Below the pieces are notes generated by a model that saw only the letters and a list, made by a program, of their open reading frames with translations, was not told the DNA's origin and did no database searches. Source: Periplaneta americana (taxonomy: Eukaryota > Arthropoda > Insecta > Blattodea > Blattidae). From it: 64,000 nt of DNA. The stretch covers positions 120,148,726-120,212,725 of the forward strand of contig NC_091117.1 in the NCBI RefSeq assembly GCF_040183065.1, in the 5' to 3' direction. Shown piece by piece: positions 22,790-34,489 of this stretch; the stretch's first letter is position 1, and every line of letters starts with the position of its first letter. The translations under genes were made by a program, and so were the position numbers.

Positions 22790-23940
22790 AGTCCATTTGC
22801 GAAAACTGAGAGGAAGGCGACAGTCGGATATGCAGATGATATAAACATAATGGGGAGAGCACAAAGACCAGTGATAAAAAAAAATGAGAAAAATTGGGAA
22901 GGACTGGAGTTGAAGTCGGTTTGGAAATAAATGAAGCAAAAACAAAGATCATGATACAAAGTAGAAAAAGAAGGAACCGGGATGTACAGGTATACAGATG
23001 TCCAACCAAAAAAATAGAAGTAGTAAATGAATTTAAATATTTAGGTGTAACTATCACGCATGACAATGAAGAGAATATAGAAATCCAGAATCGAATTAAA
23101 GTTGCTAATAAAGCATATTATTCACTTATCCCTCTAATTAGGTATCGTGGAGCCAATTGGAGAAGTCGACTTGAACTATATAAAACAATGATCCGTAGTA
23201 TAATTATATATGGAAGTGAAAATTGGACTTTCAGAAAAAAATCACAGAATGCAGTTGAGAACTTCGAAAGAAAGGTGTTAAGGAGGATATTTGGACCAGT
23301 GGTAAGGAAAGGAAAATGGAGAATCCGATATAATCATGAATTATACACCTTATACAATGATATAGGGGAGAGTCGGGTAGTATCGGACATTGGGTAATAT
23401 CGGACAGTGCGTTTCTTTCATCTACCACCATATGGTAGTACCTGAATGACATGGTTACGTTTCTCTATGCGACATCACAGAGACGTAACCATGTCAATCA
23501 GGTACTATCATCGTGTGGTAGATGACAGAAACTCACTGTCCGATATTACCCGATGTCCGATACTACCCGACTCTCCCCTAGCTTTGTTAAGTTTCATACG
23601 GATCATGAGACTGCAATGGGCAGGACATATAGTCAGAATGGAGAAGGGGAGGATACCAAGGAGAACTTTAGTGAGACAATATGGAGGAAAAAGACCTGTT
23701 GGAAGACCACGAAATAAAGGTTATGGCTCAAGAAAATACTATCAATTTGCTGCGATTGCGGAACTGGAAGGTGACAGCAACGGATAGAGAAGAATGGAGA
23801 AGAAGAACTGGGGAGGCCGTGGCCCGAAAACGGGCCGAAGAGAATACATAGAAAAGAGGAAGGCGGAAATGGCAAAGATTGGAGAATACTGGGTTTACAG
23901 TGAAAGGCCTGTTCTTGGACAGAACACTATGAATGAATGA
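22790..23940 (+). pseudogene. LINE reverse transcriptase fragment, split by a MITE
   Basis: The palm motif YADD is at 22829-22840 (context TVGYADDINIMGRA). A frameshift in the A-run at about 22879-22889 leads into GLEINEAKTKIM, FKYLGVTITHDN, IIIYGSENWTF and FERKVLRRIFGP. The frame is interrupted at 23365 by a 214-bp MITE and resumes after it with LSFIRIMRLQWAGHIVRMEK and GGKRPVGRPRNK. Removing the MITE joins TLYNDI directly to ALLSFIRI. Sequence after about 23740 drifts to another frame. 5'-truncated: no endonuclease region. Confidence 0.85.
23365..23578. mobile_element. Palindromic 214-bp MITE, TA duplication
   Basis: Left GGGGAGAGTCGGGTAGTATC and complement of right GGGGAGAGTCGGGTAGTATC are identical; arms pair almost end to end (about 95 bp each) around a tiny loop near 23462-23475. 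Each arm has an internal doublet (GGGTAGTATCGGACA then GGGTAATATCGGACA). TA flanks at 23363-23364 and 23579-23580. Confidence 0.9.
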
Positions 23941-24214
23941 GTAGGCTAACATTACATGCATTTTGTAACAGAAACAGAACAACAAATTGTAAATAGGGAG
24001 CCTTTTGATTTCAGTGTCCGAACGAAAGGATTAAATCGTTATGAAATGAAATGCAGATGAGGAGATACAGAATTTCTTTCCATATTAGTTCCATTTGAAG
24101 ATTGATTGATAACTGAATTAGTTGGAGTTGTCTCTAAAAGCGTGTTTCACAAATAATTCGAAAATATATCTTTCTTTCTCTCTTTATCCTTTTTACCTTC
24201 CCTGCAGCAGGCCT
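23941..24214. other. No feature recognised
   Basis: Includes a TTTCTTTCTCTCTTTATCC pyrimidine stretch near 24170. Nothing else. Confidence 0.5.
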
Positions 24215-24455
24215 ACCTACTTATAGACTACTAACTGCGGTGTAGGAGAGCTCTACACATTGCGAGACTCCCTGGACGTGGGATTGGCACAACGCAGAGC
24301 CACCGCCGCGACATTGCAGGACAATCACAAGACAATGGACAACTATGCAGTCCCGTGAACGGAAGATAAATTTTTTCTATTACCAACGCCAGGAATCGAA
24401 CCACGGATCGCTTTGATAGATAGCGGTTATGCTACTTCAGAACCACCGCGGTGGA
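24215..24455 (-). mobile_element. tRNA-derived SINE
   Basis: Minus-strand head at about 24453-24385: CCGCGGTGGTTCTGAAGTAG (A-box region) and GTGGTTCGATTCCTGGCG (B-box). Body contains GGGACTGCATAGTTGTCC. Ends undefined. Confidence 0.6.
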
Positions 24456-24489
24456 CCGAAAGGATTTACTCTGGTAAAATATATTTAAA

Positions 24490-24700
24490 AACGATATCCT
24501 TCATTCCTGATAATCGTGTTTCGACCCGGCCGCATTGCACGAGCTATCATCAGCAACACGCTAGCCACGGCTAACATCACCTGCTTTAACCTCACGTGAC
24601 CTTTTCGTTTCTCGCTCTTTGGTTCTTCTAACTCTGGAAGAACGTCACGCAAGATCGCAAGAGGTCGCGGTTGAATCTCACAACATTCTGAGTTACGCGT
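24490..24700 (-). mobile_element. Possible Penelope-like element 3' remnant
   Basis: The complement carries CTGATGATAGCTCGTGCAAT then GGTCGAAACACG, the same arrangement (CTGATGAT...GAAAC) that closes the Penelope-like element at about 44505-44540. Upstream frames are short and unrecognisable. Weak call. Confidence 0.3.
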
Positions 24701-24918
24701 ATTTCAAAACTCTGATGTTGATAGTTTTCTGTTAAAAAGCATTAGGCCTATGGAAGTACTCTGTCCCTAACGAATTCTGAAGTAAATAGAAATCAAAAGA
24801 TAGTGAAGATTCTGAACTACAAATTAAATTAAACGTTATATTTATTTTGATTGATACTCGGATTCGACATTGTCACGATTCGTCTATTTTACAAATATAG
24901 AAATTTTCCACAAATACT

Positions 24919-24920
<2 letters not shown>

Positions 24921-24966
<46 letters not shown>
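24921..24966. repeat. (TA)n microsatellite
   Basis: Uninterrupted alternating AT. Confidence 0.95.
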
Positions 24967-24969
<3 letters not shown>

Positions 24970-25129
24970 CGTGTTGGTAAATCTATAGTATCTATTAGAT
25001 GCTTTATGGTTGTGCTAACAGATTGAGTTACTTGTCAACAATATGAAACGTGTGTTCAGGTTATTGCCCAGCGACAGTCCTGATGTATTTTTTATATTTG
25101 TGATCATTGGTTACACGGCATACTCACAT

Positions 25130-25269
25130 TCATACAAATTTCCAGACTCTAGACCCCCAAGGAATTCTTCTTCTTAAAGAAAAATTCACCGAGAGCAGAG
25201 CCCGAGAATCGAACCCGGGATCTCCTGATCTGGAAGCCAGCATGCTGACCAACAGACCACGGAGGCAGT
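25130..25269 (-). mobile_element. tRNA-derived SINE head
   Basis: On the minus strand: GCCTCCGTGGTCTGTTGGTC (A-box), an anticodon-like CTGGCTTCCAG, and CCCGGGTTCGATTCTCGG (B-box and T-arm). A tail with TTTTTCTTTAAGAAGAAG follows. Well preserved but with no acceptor-stem pairing expected of a real tRNA gene. Confidence 0.65.
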
Positions 25270-25795
25270 CTAGATATTTGTGAATACCTAAAACCTGCGG
25301 GTTGTTCATCAGGACTTCAGCTGAGACGTTTGGTTAAGCAGTGGCACACAGCACACTGCAAAGAGAGAGGGAAGTAATTTGTCAGTTGTGTCTCAGCAGC
25401 GAACCAATTAACATCGTATTATATTCGTAATTTAAAAATAGATCAAATATGAACATAGTTTCAGAATAGATCAGCAGTATTCCAGTAAAAAGAGGAATAA
25501 AATTGGCTCTTCTAAAGTACTTTATAGTCAAACCAGGGAAATAATTTTCAAGATAGGAAAATAATTTCAGAATACAGTTATATGTTTTCATATCGCATAG
25601 TACACTATTATTATTCAACTCTTCCCCTATAAAGGGACCGTTATCTAATGTTAGTCAGCTGACACCTGCGCTTCTCTTTCGCGCAAGTCAGACAAAGCTA
25701 AGTCTAACCGAAACAACCTGTACTAAATTTCCGAGTTACCATTTGAAATAGGTTACTATCACTAAACACTGAATTTAAATTTTTGAATTTCAGCC
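25270..25795. other. No gene recognised
   Basis: AT-rich, nothing identifiable. Confidence 0.5.
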
Positions 25796-25846
25796 GCCAC
25801 GGTGGTCTAGTGACATGAGCGCTGGACTCGATTCCCGGCGTACCCA
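25796..25846 (+). mobile_element. tRNA-like SINE head, cut short
   Basis: GCCACGGTGGTCTAGTGACA and GACTCGATTCCCGGCG give degenerate A- and B-box segments. Sequence changes abruptly at about 25847. Confidence 0.5.
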
Positions 25847-26862
25847 TAGGCGGAGTTATAGGGGGACACGGGGGGCCCAAACTTGGCCGAACTCTTTTTT
25901 TTTTTCTATTAACATTAGAAAATATTGAATTCAAAATATTGTTCTTGCTTTTGTTTATGATTAAGTTGATGTGCTTAAATTGACGAATTAATGTATTCAG
26001 ACCATGTGTCTAGACTGTAATATTTATTTTAAATTTCTGAATGTAGGAATATAAGAATTTCATTTGAGGAATGGAAGCACTGTAATGTTTTAATGTTTTC
26101 TGTAACAGCCTGTACTGATGTGTTAGAACTCTGCAGGTATTGCAGCCACTTGGAGAAATATGAAGAACATACTGCACAACAATGCAGAAAAAAGAAAATT
26201 GATCCTGGTATAATGTGTAAAATTAAAGACGAGATTAAATGAAATAATAATACAATTTACATGTCATATGATGTCTTGCTATTTTAAATAAACAGATAAA
26301 GTAAATGTAAAATTGGTCCGCCGCTGTGAAGTAATGGTTAGCACTCTGGCCATGAAACGAACAAATCCTGGTTGGGATAAGTAACTCGGTTGGGATTTTT
26401 TCTCAACCAATTGAAGCAGAATTGCTGGGTAATTTTTGATAATGGACCTCGGACTCATTTCGCCATCATTAATTCACATATCATCCATACAATATCCCGG
26501 GTTAAGTTCACGGTGCGGCGTGATGTACTTGTACAAGAGCGTGGCCGTTCAGCTATCCAATCATTCGCAGAATAGGAGTGGTAAGCACAATAAGCCTCAG
26601 GCTACAGTGCAAGCCTTCGGATCCCTCCTCCGTGCAAGAGGGGAAAAAAAAGTAAAATTGTCTGTATATTTTGTTATAATTTTACCTTATTTTACAATGC
26701 CTTTATTAAATGATCATATTCCGATATACTGTACCAAGGTCAAGCTATAACGGGGTGAGGAGATAAATGATGTCCCCCGTAATCTCGTTATATCAGGATT
26801 CTATGGTTTTGCTTTGCCGCCCACCCCTAAGGAAACGGTTCTCTCTCCGTCTATGGGCATAC
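25847..26862. mobile_element. Possible inverted-repeat element, weak
   Basis: Left TACCCATAGGCGGAG and complement of the right TGCCCATAGACGGAG are inverted about 1 kb apart. The interior has no recognised coding sequence and holds a SINE (26314-26490). No convincing target duplication. Confidence 0.3.
26314..26490 (+). mobile_element. tRNA-derived SINE
   Basis: Head CCGCTGTGAAGTAATGGTTA (A-box), degraded B-box (AACAAATCCTGG), then body GGTTGGGATTTTTTCTCAAC, GCTGGGTAATTTTTGATAAT and CTCGGACTCATTTCGCCATC. The body matches SINEs at about 48355-48440 and 56605-56685. Confidence 0.75.
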
Positions 26863-27174
26863 CCCTAATTTATTTTGTGTTTTGAAAGCCCGTGGTCCAA
26901 GAAACACTGTTTTTTTTTTTTTTCGGAGCTCCGGTATCCTTGTGAGGTCCCAAAAAATTCCATAATTTCATCTCATCTCCATCTCATCGCAAGTGTAGCT
27001 AGTATATCAACCACTTATGGCGCACTCTGGATAACGACTCTGTCGCTAATTATTGGTCTACACAACTGGTTTTATATGAATGAATGACGAGTAGTGAAGT
27101 ACCCGCCATTAGTAAAACATAATCTTTAATTCGTTACATACTTAAAGATATAAAATGATGAATTTTGTTTCTTT
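26863..27174. other. No gene recognised
   Basis: T13-type homopolymer at 26910-26923; nothing else identifiable. Confidence 0.5.
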
Positions 27175-27330
27175 GTTTGTTGGTCAACTGTCCGAAGACA
27201 GGTTTGAACCTCACAAGTGACATCAGTAAGGCATCATTAATGAGACCACTAAGCCAGAAGATAATGGGGTAGAGTGGTCAATTCCTTTCCCCTTCCATTG
27301 CATACCTCGCTGACTACTAACACATTACAC
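27175..27330. repeat. Probable dispersed repeat
   Basis: CAACTGTCCGAAGACAGG, ACCTCACAAGTGACATC, GATAATGGGGTAGAGTGG and CATTGCATACCTCGCTGA resemble a repeat I remember from orthopteroid insect DNA. This is recall, not a search. No tRNA boxes seen. Confidence 0.4.
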
Positions 27331-28539
27331 TAATCAGACTTCAGATGAATACAAACAATTGTTCTTCCTATGACACATATCATCAAGTGAGACGTACTGT
27401 CTGATAATAGATATAGAGATTAGCCAGATCCTAAATCTGAGGTAAAATGCTCAATATAAACTGCAAATCATACAAACCGCAAAATTGCGCCAGTGTACAG
27501 CGGCGTTCGCTGAACAGAAAGATGTATTTTAATTTTGACACGATAAAATCCTACTTTTTATTATGGATTCTTAGAAATTTGTCAGATCATTGGAGTCTAA
27601 CTTACTGTCAATTTAACAACAAATGTTAAACGTCCTGGAAGCTTATTATGTGGAAAATGTTCTTGATAAATTTGAAAAGCTGCCTCGTGACACATCTTAC
27701 TTCTTCATAAATCATCACAAAGTTCTTAGACATAAATCCCTTTTTCATATTTGCCGTATAATTACAAGAGTTTTAACCTCACTTAATGATATCATCTACA
27801 AGGACATTACAAAAAGACTCGGTATTTTTAAATGCGAATACCTTCCTAAACATTGCTCCTACACGAATTATTTGCGGGTCACAAAATTTCATTTATTTGG
27901 GATTTTTCTGTGTGTAAAGTGTAATTTCGGCAACCCATGAAGACCTATAATAAACCAAATTGCATAAGCTATCGAACAAAGGTTAATTCATGTGAGCCTT
28001 TATGTCTCAGTATTGTTGTGATGCTCCTTGAGTTTAGACTGAAAGTTCACTGCAGAGAATTTCCATGATGATCGACAATTGAAATATGGAAAATAAATAA
28101 AAGAAACCGGCTTCCGTCATGAACAAAAAAAAGTGCTGCTGGAAGACTGAAGTTGATTAGAACACTTAGAAATTTAAACTGCTGGATAGCTAATGCGCAA
28201 AATAACCAAAATTATAGTTAAAAAAATTTGCTTCGATACCGCAAAAACAACATTCACAACTCCGCACAATTTCTTCTTCTTCTTCGTTCTCTTTCTTGGC
28301 CTCGGGTTCAATTCAATGATCCCATGTAGCCAGCTAAATTCTCTAATGTAAAATTGTATTCTCTTATGTACTGAATAAATAGCACCGAAGTACCGCACCG
28401 ACCGGTGACTAACTATTTTAAAAAAACATGAATGAGTTGTGGATGATAAACGATGACAGTGAACACGCCTGCACTTCACGGAGACAGACCGATGACTCTC
28501 TCCGCACAATTTATCTGATAAAGTAATACCAAATTTATT
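27331..28539. other. No gene recognised
   Basis: Contains a 105-codon plus frame at 27623-27940 and a 111-codon minus frame at 28174-28509, neither with a recognisable domain or codon pattern that convinces me. Confidence 0.5.
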
Positions 28540-28707
28540 CTAACTTATTCTGTACTGGTAAAGATGGTGCTGATGAATGTGTGTTCGATGTTGGGTGTAG
28601 ATGGCGCTGAACAGGGGCGGGGGTTTGATGTCTCCATAACCACAGTTGAGAGGAAGTGTTGCTGTTGGAAGGAAGTGCTGGCTGTGTTAGGAAGTGAATT
28701 TAAAGTG

Positions 28708-29043
28708 AAATGTCTTTTATAAGAACGGTCACAAATAGTGGCATGGAATGCATTATTAAGGACAATTTCAAATACAGAAAACGGCATAAAATGAATACGG
28801 GAAATATTTCGTGGAGATGCACGGAAAGTAATGTACCGCAATTTTACAAACTACTGAATGCAGAAGTTAGTGTAATAGTATGTATAAGAAACTTGCATGA
28901 TCATGAAAGTAAAAGTGCTAGGGCTATTGAATCACATATTTTGCGGGCAAATTGTAAAAGAAAACCGTGTGAAGAAATTACTTTACAGTCCAGTAAAATA
29001 ATACGAATAGAATTATCGAGGTCAGATACTTTTAATATTTAGA
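28708..29043 (+). pseudogene. FLYWCH zinc-finger domain, MULE transposon N-terminus
   Basis: An uninterrupted 110-codon frame starts MSFIRTVTNSGMECIIKDNF and continues KYRKRHKMN, GNISWRCTES (Cys of the finger near residue 37) and NLHDHES (the His-x-His pair). It ends EEITLQSSKIIRIELSRSD. This is the FLYWCH layout found at the N-terminus of many insect MULE-type transposases. The position after WRCTES, normally a second Cys, is Asn, so the zinc site looks broken. Pairs with the MULE C-terminal block 600 bp downstream. Confidence 0.7.
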
Positions 29044-29641
29044 GAATGGAGACAGTTAAACTTCGATTAGCACTGTACATATCCCGGGAGAAACAGATGC
29101 CCACTCACCTCGCAATGTAAATGAGGCATTATAACAGTTAAATATTTAAATATTTTACAAATCAAGGCGAAATGTTGTGTTTTGTAGACATCAAAAATAA
29201 GGCAGTAATTTTTTACTTGTGAACGAAATTTGCAGTTTCTGTGTATAGTAATGCGCGTAATATATTAACGGATGGAACATTTTACGTTTCACCAAAACAC
29301 TTTCATCAGATTTATAATATACATACATATACTACATTGGGTTAATGGGGTACGTCCAAGTTGCATTTTGTTTACTGTTATCAAAAACTGTACCAGCTTA
29401 GGAATGCTTGTGGAAACGTATTCGTGATTTGTGTAGTGACGACTTTAATCCTGAAACCATAATTTTTTATTTTGAAGTTGCTGCTCAGTACTCATAATGC
29501 AGTCAGAAAAGTGTTTCCTAACGTAACCATTAAGACTGCAGTTTTCATTTAGGCTAGACGAGGTATAGGGAGATACACGACCTCGGACAATCGCTCTGAA
29601 TATACCAATTCTAATTACGAATTAGGAAAGTTCTGAAATAT

Positions 29642-30043
29642 ATGTTCGGTTTAAAATATGTGCCTCCATGCACAGTAGGAGATGCGTTTGTTGAGTTGCA
29701 TAGTATTGCTCCTAATCACAATCAGTTGAGATTCTATGTACTTGAAAACTATGTAAGTGAAGATGTTAAATTCTCTCCTAAATTGTGGGCCAGTGTACCA
29801 ACAGATGAAATCAGAACAACAAATGTTGCGGAATCGTTCCTTCGTCATTCAATTTTACGAACCTCATCCCTCATCCATGAATTTACTGAAGTATTAAAGC
29901 AACTGCAGTGTGAAACTTATCTTTCTTTCAACACAGTGCGTTACAACAGAAAAACAAACAGACGGGACCAAGATAATCATCTGTTGCAACTGAACTATGG
30001 AGGAAATATCAAAGTGATGGATTATCATTACTGGAGTACGTAA
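29642..30043 (+). pseudogene. MULE transposase C-terminal region
   Basis: A 133-codon frame begins MFGLKYVPPCTVGDAFVELH, continues KFSPKLWASVPTDEIRTTNV and AESFLRHS, then EFTEVLKQLQCETYLS. The blocks VGDAF, LWAS..., RTTN.AESF and L..LQ.ETY are typical of the region after the catalytic core of insect MULE transposases. The core itself should sit between here and the FLYWCH domain, but only about 600 bp of unrecognisable sequence remain there, so it is deleted or decayed. Confidence 0.7.
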
Positions 30044-30769
30044 AAAAATTTTCACTTCGGATCCAGCCCATCGTTCTGTAAACAAACGGCATACCGGGAT
30101 AATCACTGGACAGTGTGCTTTAAAGGTAAGTTGTTGTACATATATTAATTTTATTTAAGGATCTATTAATTTAGGGGCTTTAAATATTTTGCGCATTTGC
30201 AATACGTCGTTTTGCGGGAAAGAAAGTATGGAATTTTGCGTAAAAGCAAGACCGATTTAAACGTGTACCGCAAGCGCTTACCCGTAGCTCTCGGATATCT
30301 GTCATACTCTGTCTTAATATCTTATTTAAAAGACCCACCCGCTTCAAAAATAACCCGAAAAAAACCTAATAAATTAATGCTTAACTAAGTTGAGGAAAAT
30401 ATTAACTGGATATGACAACAAAAATGTGTTGTATTTCGGGAATAATATAATCGATTTTTGGAGTTGAATTCTGAAGCAATCGATCGTACTCGTTCTCGAA
30501 TGAGGAGAATTTCCATATAAACTGCTACTTTAATACATAAAATATACTCTGACAATAGACATTGTCATTTAGGCGCCTTCACATCCTCAAGAATATATAG
30601 TGTGGTGCCCTATTTCATCAGCTGGAGTTGTTTGATCATTCTTCTTGAATGGCACAATTTTATTACTCTGACTCCTTTCCAACTCCATAATGTGTGGGAA
30701 TAAACATAGAAGAAACATTTTTCCGATAAGACTAGGCAAGGCTACAGAAGGCGAATTGTCGCCTGGATT
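30044..30769. other. No gene recognised
   Basis: AT-rich; could be the 3' part of the MULE element, but I could not find matching terminal repeats. Confidence 0.4.
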
Positions 30770-31067
30770 AACTGAATGAACACTTCCATGACAGTCGTTA
30801 TCCTGAATGATTCGACGGACGTCGATGATGCTGGTCGCTGTACTTACCGAATTTGAATTGTATGATTATTACCTTTTGGGTTTATTGAAGGATATTGTAT
30901 TTAAGATTAATCCACACATGACTGATGAAATGGAAAACGCTATTACAGCTGCTGTGGAAAGCATCTCTGACAACATACACGCTCGAGAAATAAACAACAC
31001 TTTGGTTAACGTTTGCGAACGGTGTTGCACGCAGAACGGTCACATATTGAAAATTTTGCGATATTAG
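30770..31067 (+). pseudogene. Mariner-like transposase C-terminal fragment
   Basis: The frame from 30807 reads YYLLGLLKDIVFKINPHMTD, ENAITAAVESISDNIHA and ERCCTQNGHI. This fits the tail of mariner-like transposases (FLWGxLKDxVY... then IxxAIxSI... then CxxxNGxHIExL). A shifted frame upstream gives LNEHFHDSRYPE, the expected preceding block. The catalytic PRSPDLTP block is unrecognisable, so the copy is dead. Confidence 0.6.
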
Positions 31068-31650
31068 TAAGAAGTCCCAAGTCTGTGAGGTTGCGTGAAA
31101 CGAAAACCATTCATACACTCGCAGTGTATGAAGATACACAGTATTTAAGAATAGCTACTGAAAATTTTTAATGACTCTGTATTCAATCCTTTTGATTATT
31201 TTGGTTACTAGTTCATGCACCGGGACTTCGCTGAGACAATTTTATTTTTGGAGCCAATGTAAGCTATATTTAAACATACTTATAGATGGTTATACAATTA
31301 CTCACATACCAGGACATTTTCCTCATTTACTCTTCCCTACTTATTACCATTATTATAACTCAGAAGACTGTGATCGAGTATGAATAAGCCACAGTAGCTA
31401 TGTTTTAAATACTTTGCTGAATATATAGTAAAATAAATATGAATTGGTTTACTTCATATGTACAGCTGTCAAAAAAAGTTCCCGCATTCGTGAACAGCGA
31501 ATATTTTCTAAATCCACTTCGGATCACAGTGATGTTATATAATGCATGCGCTTATAGAAGCAGTTTCTGAACTATGAAGTTATTCCATATCTAAGTCTCG
31601 TAGAGCAACGATAAAGTACTCGCTTAATGATTCAAAGGTTGTGAGTGTTC
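31068..31650. other. No gene recognised
   Basis: AT-rich, nothing identifiable. Confidence 0.5.
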
Positions 31651-31855
31651 AAGTTATAATTTTGTTTTGTTATCGTTCTTTAGCAATATAAATAATATTC
31701 AAGTTATCATTTATATTCCGTTATCGTTCGTTAGCGTTATAAATAATATTCAGATTATCATTTTATTTTGTTATCATTCTTTAGCGATATAAATAATATT
31801 CAAATTAGCATTTATATTCTGTTATCGTTCTTTAGAGGTATAATTAATATAAATT
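31651..31855. repeat. Tandem repeat, 50-51 bp, four units
   Basis: Units begin AAGTTATMATTT and end TATAAATAATATTC, starting near 31651, 31701, 31752 and 31802, with moderate divergence. Confidence 0.85.
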
Positions 31856-31879
31856 TAATGTTAAATTTGGAACAGTACA

Positions 31880-32354
31880 GTTGCATAATACTAGTTTTTT
31901 AGTTGTTCCTTCTTATATTATTACTTTATACTATCCTGAAACAATAAAATGTTTCTTTTTCTTCCTTTTCCTTTTTTTGTTCTCTTGATGGCCAGATGAA
32001 TTTATTATTGTACCCTTTTTGTTGTTGATTCTATTTAAAGTAAATTTCGAATTTTTTATTACATTCCATTTGTTGTATTCTTTCTTATGTTTTTCCCTGT
32101 TAACTACTGTATATGTACAAACCGAGTTGCTTTTATTATATTTCAATCTTTATATCTGTATTTTATTTTATTTTTTCTGTTATGATATTATTTCCATATT
32201 GTTTAGTGTCGTTTTTTATGTTATTTTCGTTTGTATTATATTAGTATCCCGTTCTTTAACTTTTTGTTAAATTTTCACCCCTTGTATACTTTGTCACCTG
32301 GTAGAGTGTAAGAGAAAGCCTTATGGCCTTAACTCTGCCAGTATAAATAAACAA

Positions 32355-32408
<54 letters not shown>
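31880..32408 (+). mobile_element. 3' end of a CR1/L2-like LINE with (ATT)n tail
   Basis: The segment ends GGTAGAGTGTAAGAGAAAGC, CTTATGGCCTTAACTCTGCC and then AAATAAACAAATT followed by (ATT)n at 32357-32408. The same terminal sequence closes the LINE on the minus strand at 56.9-59.7 kb (complement at 56960-57010). Only 3' UTR survives, so it is heavily 5'-truncated. The upstream limit is approximate. Confidence 0.8.
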
Positions 32409-32410
<2 letters not shown>

Positions 32411-32495
32411 AATGGAAAAGAGTGACGAGGATTTGAACATGAGACGTTGAGATGTAAATTCCGACGTTCTTGTGACTGAGCTACTGGCTACAAGT
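32411..32495 (-). mobile_element. tRNA-like SINE head fragment
   Basis: Minus strand GCCAGTAGCTCAGTCACAAG (A-box) and CATGTTCAAATCCTCGTCAC (B-box). Degenerate, no clear body. Confidence 0.5.
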
Positions 32496-32507
32496 AAAGA
32501 AGAATGT

Positions 32508-32690
32508 GCAGAAAAATTGGCCGAATCCCCCTCCAAGACATCCTGATGATTTATGAAAGTCCATCCAGGATACTTGGGATGTCGTGGCTGAGATCAGTCG
32601 GTATTTGAAAAGACTAGTCAATTCCATGCCTACTCGACTGCAATATGTGATCGAGATGAGAGCAAGATGGACTAAATATTGAATCGTGGC
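32508..32690 (+). pseudogene. Tc1-like transposase C-terminal fragment
   Basis: Plus-strand reading gives NWPNPPPRHPDD (decayed region around the catalytic Glu), then VVAEISRYLKRLVNSMPTRL and QYVIEMRARWTKY before a stop. The pattern LxxLVxSMPxRLxxVIxxxGxxTKY is the standard C-terminus of Tc1 transposases. Nothing of the rest of the gene is nearby. Confidence 0.65.
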
Positions 32691-32939
32691 GTTTTGTTTT
32701 GTCTTTTTTAACTTGTAATTGTATGAATTTTCTAAGGCAGACGTCAGTAAGTTTGTTTTGTTTATGCCACGAAAGATATATTTGTTGAGAATAAAATCTT
32801 TCTTTCTTTCCATTTGCAGTCATAATGTCATAATAAATAATAATAAAGTCATGGCATAATACATTCATGAATCTGATATTAATTACAAGAGACAAAAGCA
32901 ATTACATTTTCTCTCTCTCTTAAAAAACATAAAAAACAC

Positions 32940-33005
32940 TAGGTTGTGTTCGAACGCACGACCTGACGAATACCAGCCCGGAACGTTACCATTGCGCTAC
33001 AAGAG
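32940..33005 (-). mobile_element. tRNA-like fragment (SINE head)
   Basis: Minus strand TCTTGTAGCGCAATGGTAAC and GTGCGTTCGAACACAACCT resemble A- and B-boxes. No convincing acceptor stem. Confidence 0.5.
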
Positions 33006-34327
33006 TAACAAGCAGAAGAATTTAATTATAACTGTAGATATCAGGCAACATGGTTCAACAACATGTAACATCGCCTGTCTTCGAATTTTAGAGAAGATAC
33101 CCGAAGGAAACTTAGTTTCTAGAGAGTGACCACTTTTTCTTTTGATAGCTGTTCAATGTCTCAATCTTTTAACAGAAAGCCTTTCGAGAGCGAAGTTTTT
33201 AATTACTACCTAAGAAATTAAAACTAGGTTGTGAGAATTGTTCTAACTTTGTCTATAAAACTTCTCAAAGAATGAAAAATGCTAATAAACTGAACCGAAA
33301 TTTCGAATGGCAAGTGGATGTGTTGTTGAGTGTTTACAAATTCTAGAATATTCCTTATAACGCTTTTATAAAAAAAAATCTTAAAAATACCAGTGTTGAG
33401 GATCAATGAATAAGTGCAGTGACAGGGTATTAATCATAAGGGTAACTTGGCTTTGACATTTATATACAAAAAATATATAACATAGTGGACTAGCAAATAA
33501 GAAAACCGTGGCAAGGTCACGTACTTTAAGCAAAATATATAAAAAAAAATATATAATATAATATAAAAAATATTGAAAGAAATGAAAAAAGCAGAGATAC
33601 AGTATAACCGAAATTTGTAATTTATAATCAGAATGCACACTACCATAGTACAAATACTACCGGTACCAACATATTGGAAGTACAGTGAGCTAATACCTAA
33701 TATTTTAAATTCCCGAAGCATGAAAGATGACGATGATGATAATGGAGGTGATGATGATGTATTGGTAAGGTTTTAATTATTTGTAAATTTTCTGGTTTTA
33801 TTAACAGTACAATAGTGTTCTTCTGTTTACATAGGCTATATTCCTTCATTACACTTTTCGTAATAAACATTGATGAGAATCTATCCCTCGCAGACACACT
33901 TCTTGATATCTGAAACTTTGAACCTGAACAAAGAACACATTGCCTGCCCACACCGTGCTGTAAAACCCATGTAATGGGACTGTTATATTTATACATCCGG
34001 CCCCTTGCTGAACAGCCATCAGCACGCACGCTGTTCTATATTTTTATGCTTCTGTACATTTCTGAATGTGGAGAGATATTTCTTTAGTGATTGTACAAAT
34101 TTTACGGCTCTGTGTTAACTTCATGATTAATGTGACATCTTTGCACCTATTCTCTCCTTTGTATTGAAGCGAAGGACGACTTCTTTCTCTCTCTCTCTTT
34201 CTTTCTCTCTTTCAATTTCTGTCTCCTTCCCTCTCGCGTCTCAGTCTGTATACATTTTTGTCGTTATAATGACAACAGGTTTCTTCATATTTATGATCAT
34301 CATATCATTTTAAGCTAGCAGCCTACC
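33006..34327. other. No gene recognised
   Basis: Includes a GATGATGATG-like patch at about 33727-33760 and a CT-rich stretch at 34172-34215. No supportable gene. Confidence 0.5.
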
Positions 34328-34488
34328 AGAGAGGAAAAGACCTTTGGGGAGGCCGAGACGCAGATGGGAGGATAATATTAAAATGGATTCGAGGGAGATG
34401 GGATATGATGATAGAGACTGGAATAATCTTGCACAGGATAGGGATCGATGGCGGGCTTATGTGAGGGCGGCAATGAACCTGCGGTTAA
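34328..34488 (+). pseudogene. LINE C-terminal fragment, same family as 8717-9389
   Basis: Frame reads PLGRPRRRWEDNIKMDSREM, then DDRDWNNLAQDRDRWRAYVR and AAMNL before diverging into unrelated sequence. Both the 5' and 3' parts are missing, so this is an internal remnant rather than a simple 5' truncation. Confidence 0.85.
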
Positions 34489-34489
34489 T

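Noticed and set aside
27623-27940. 105-codon plus-strand frame as a gene
   Set aside because: No recognisable domain and no supporting neighbours; likely chance.
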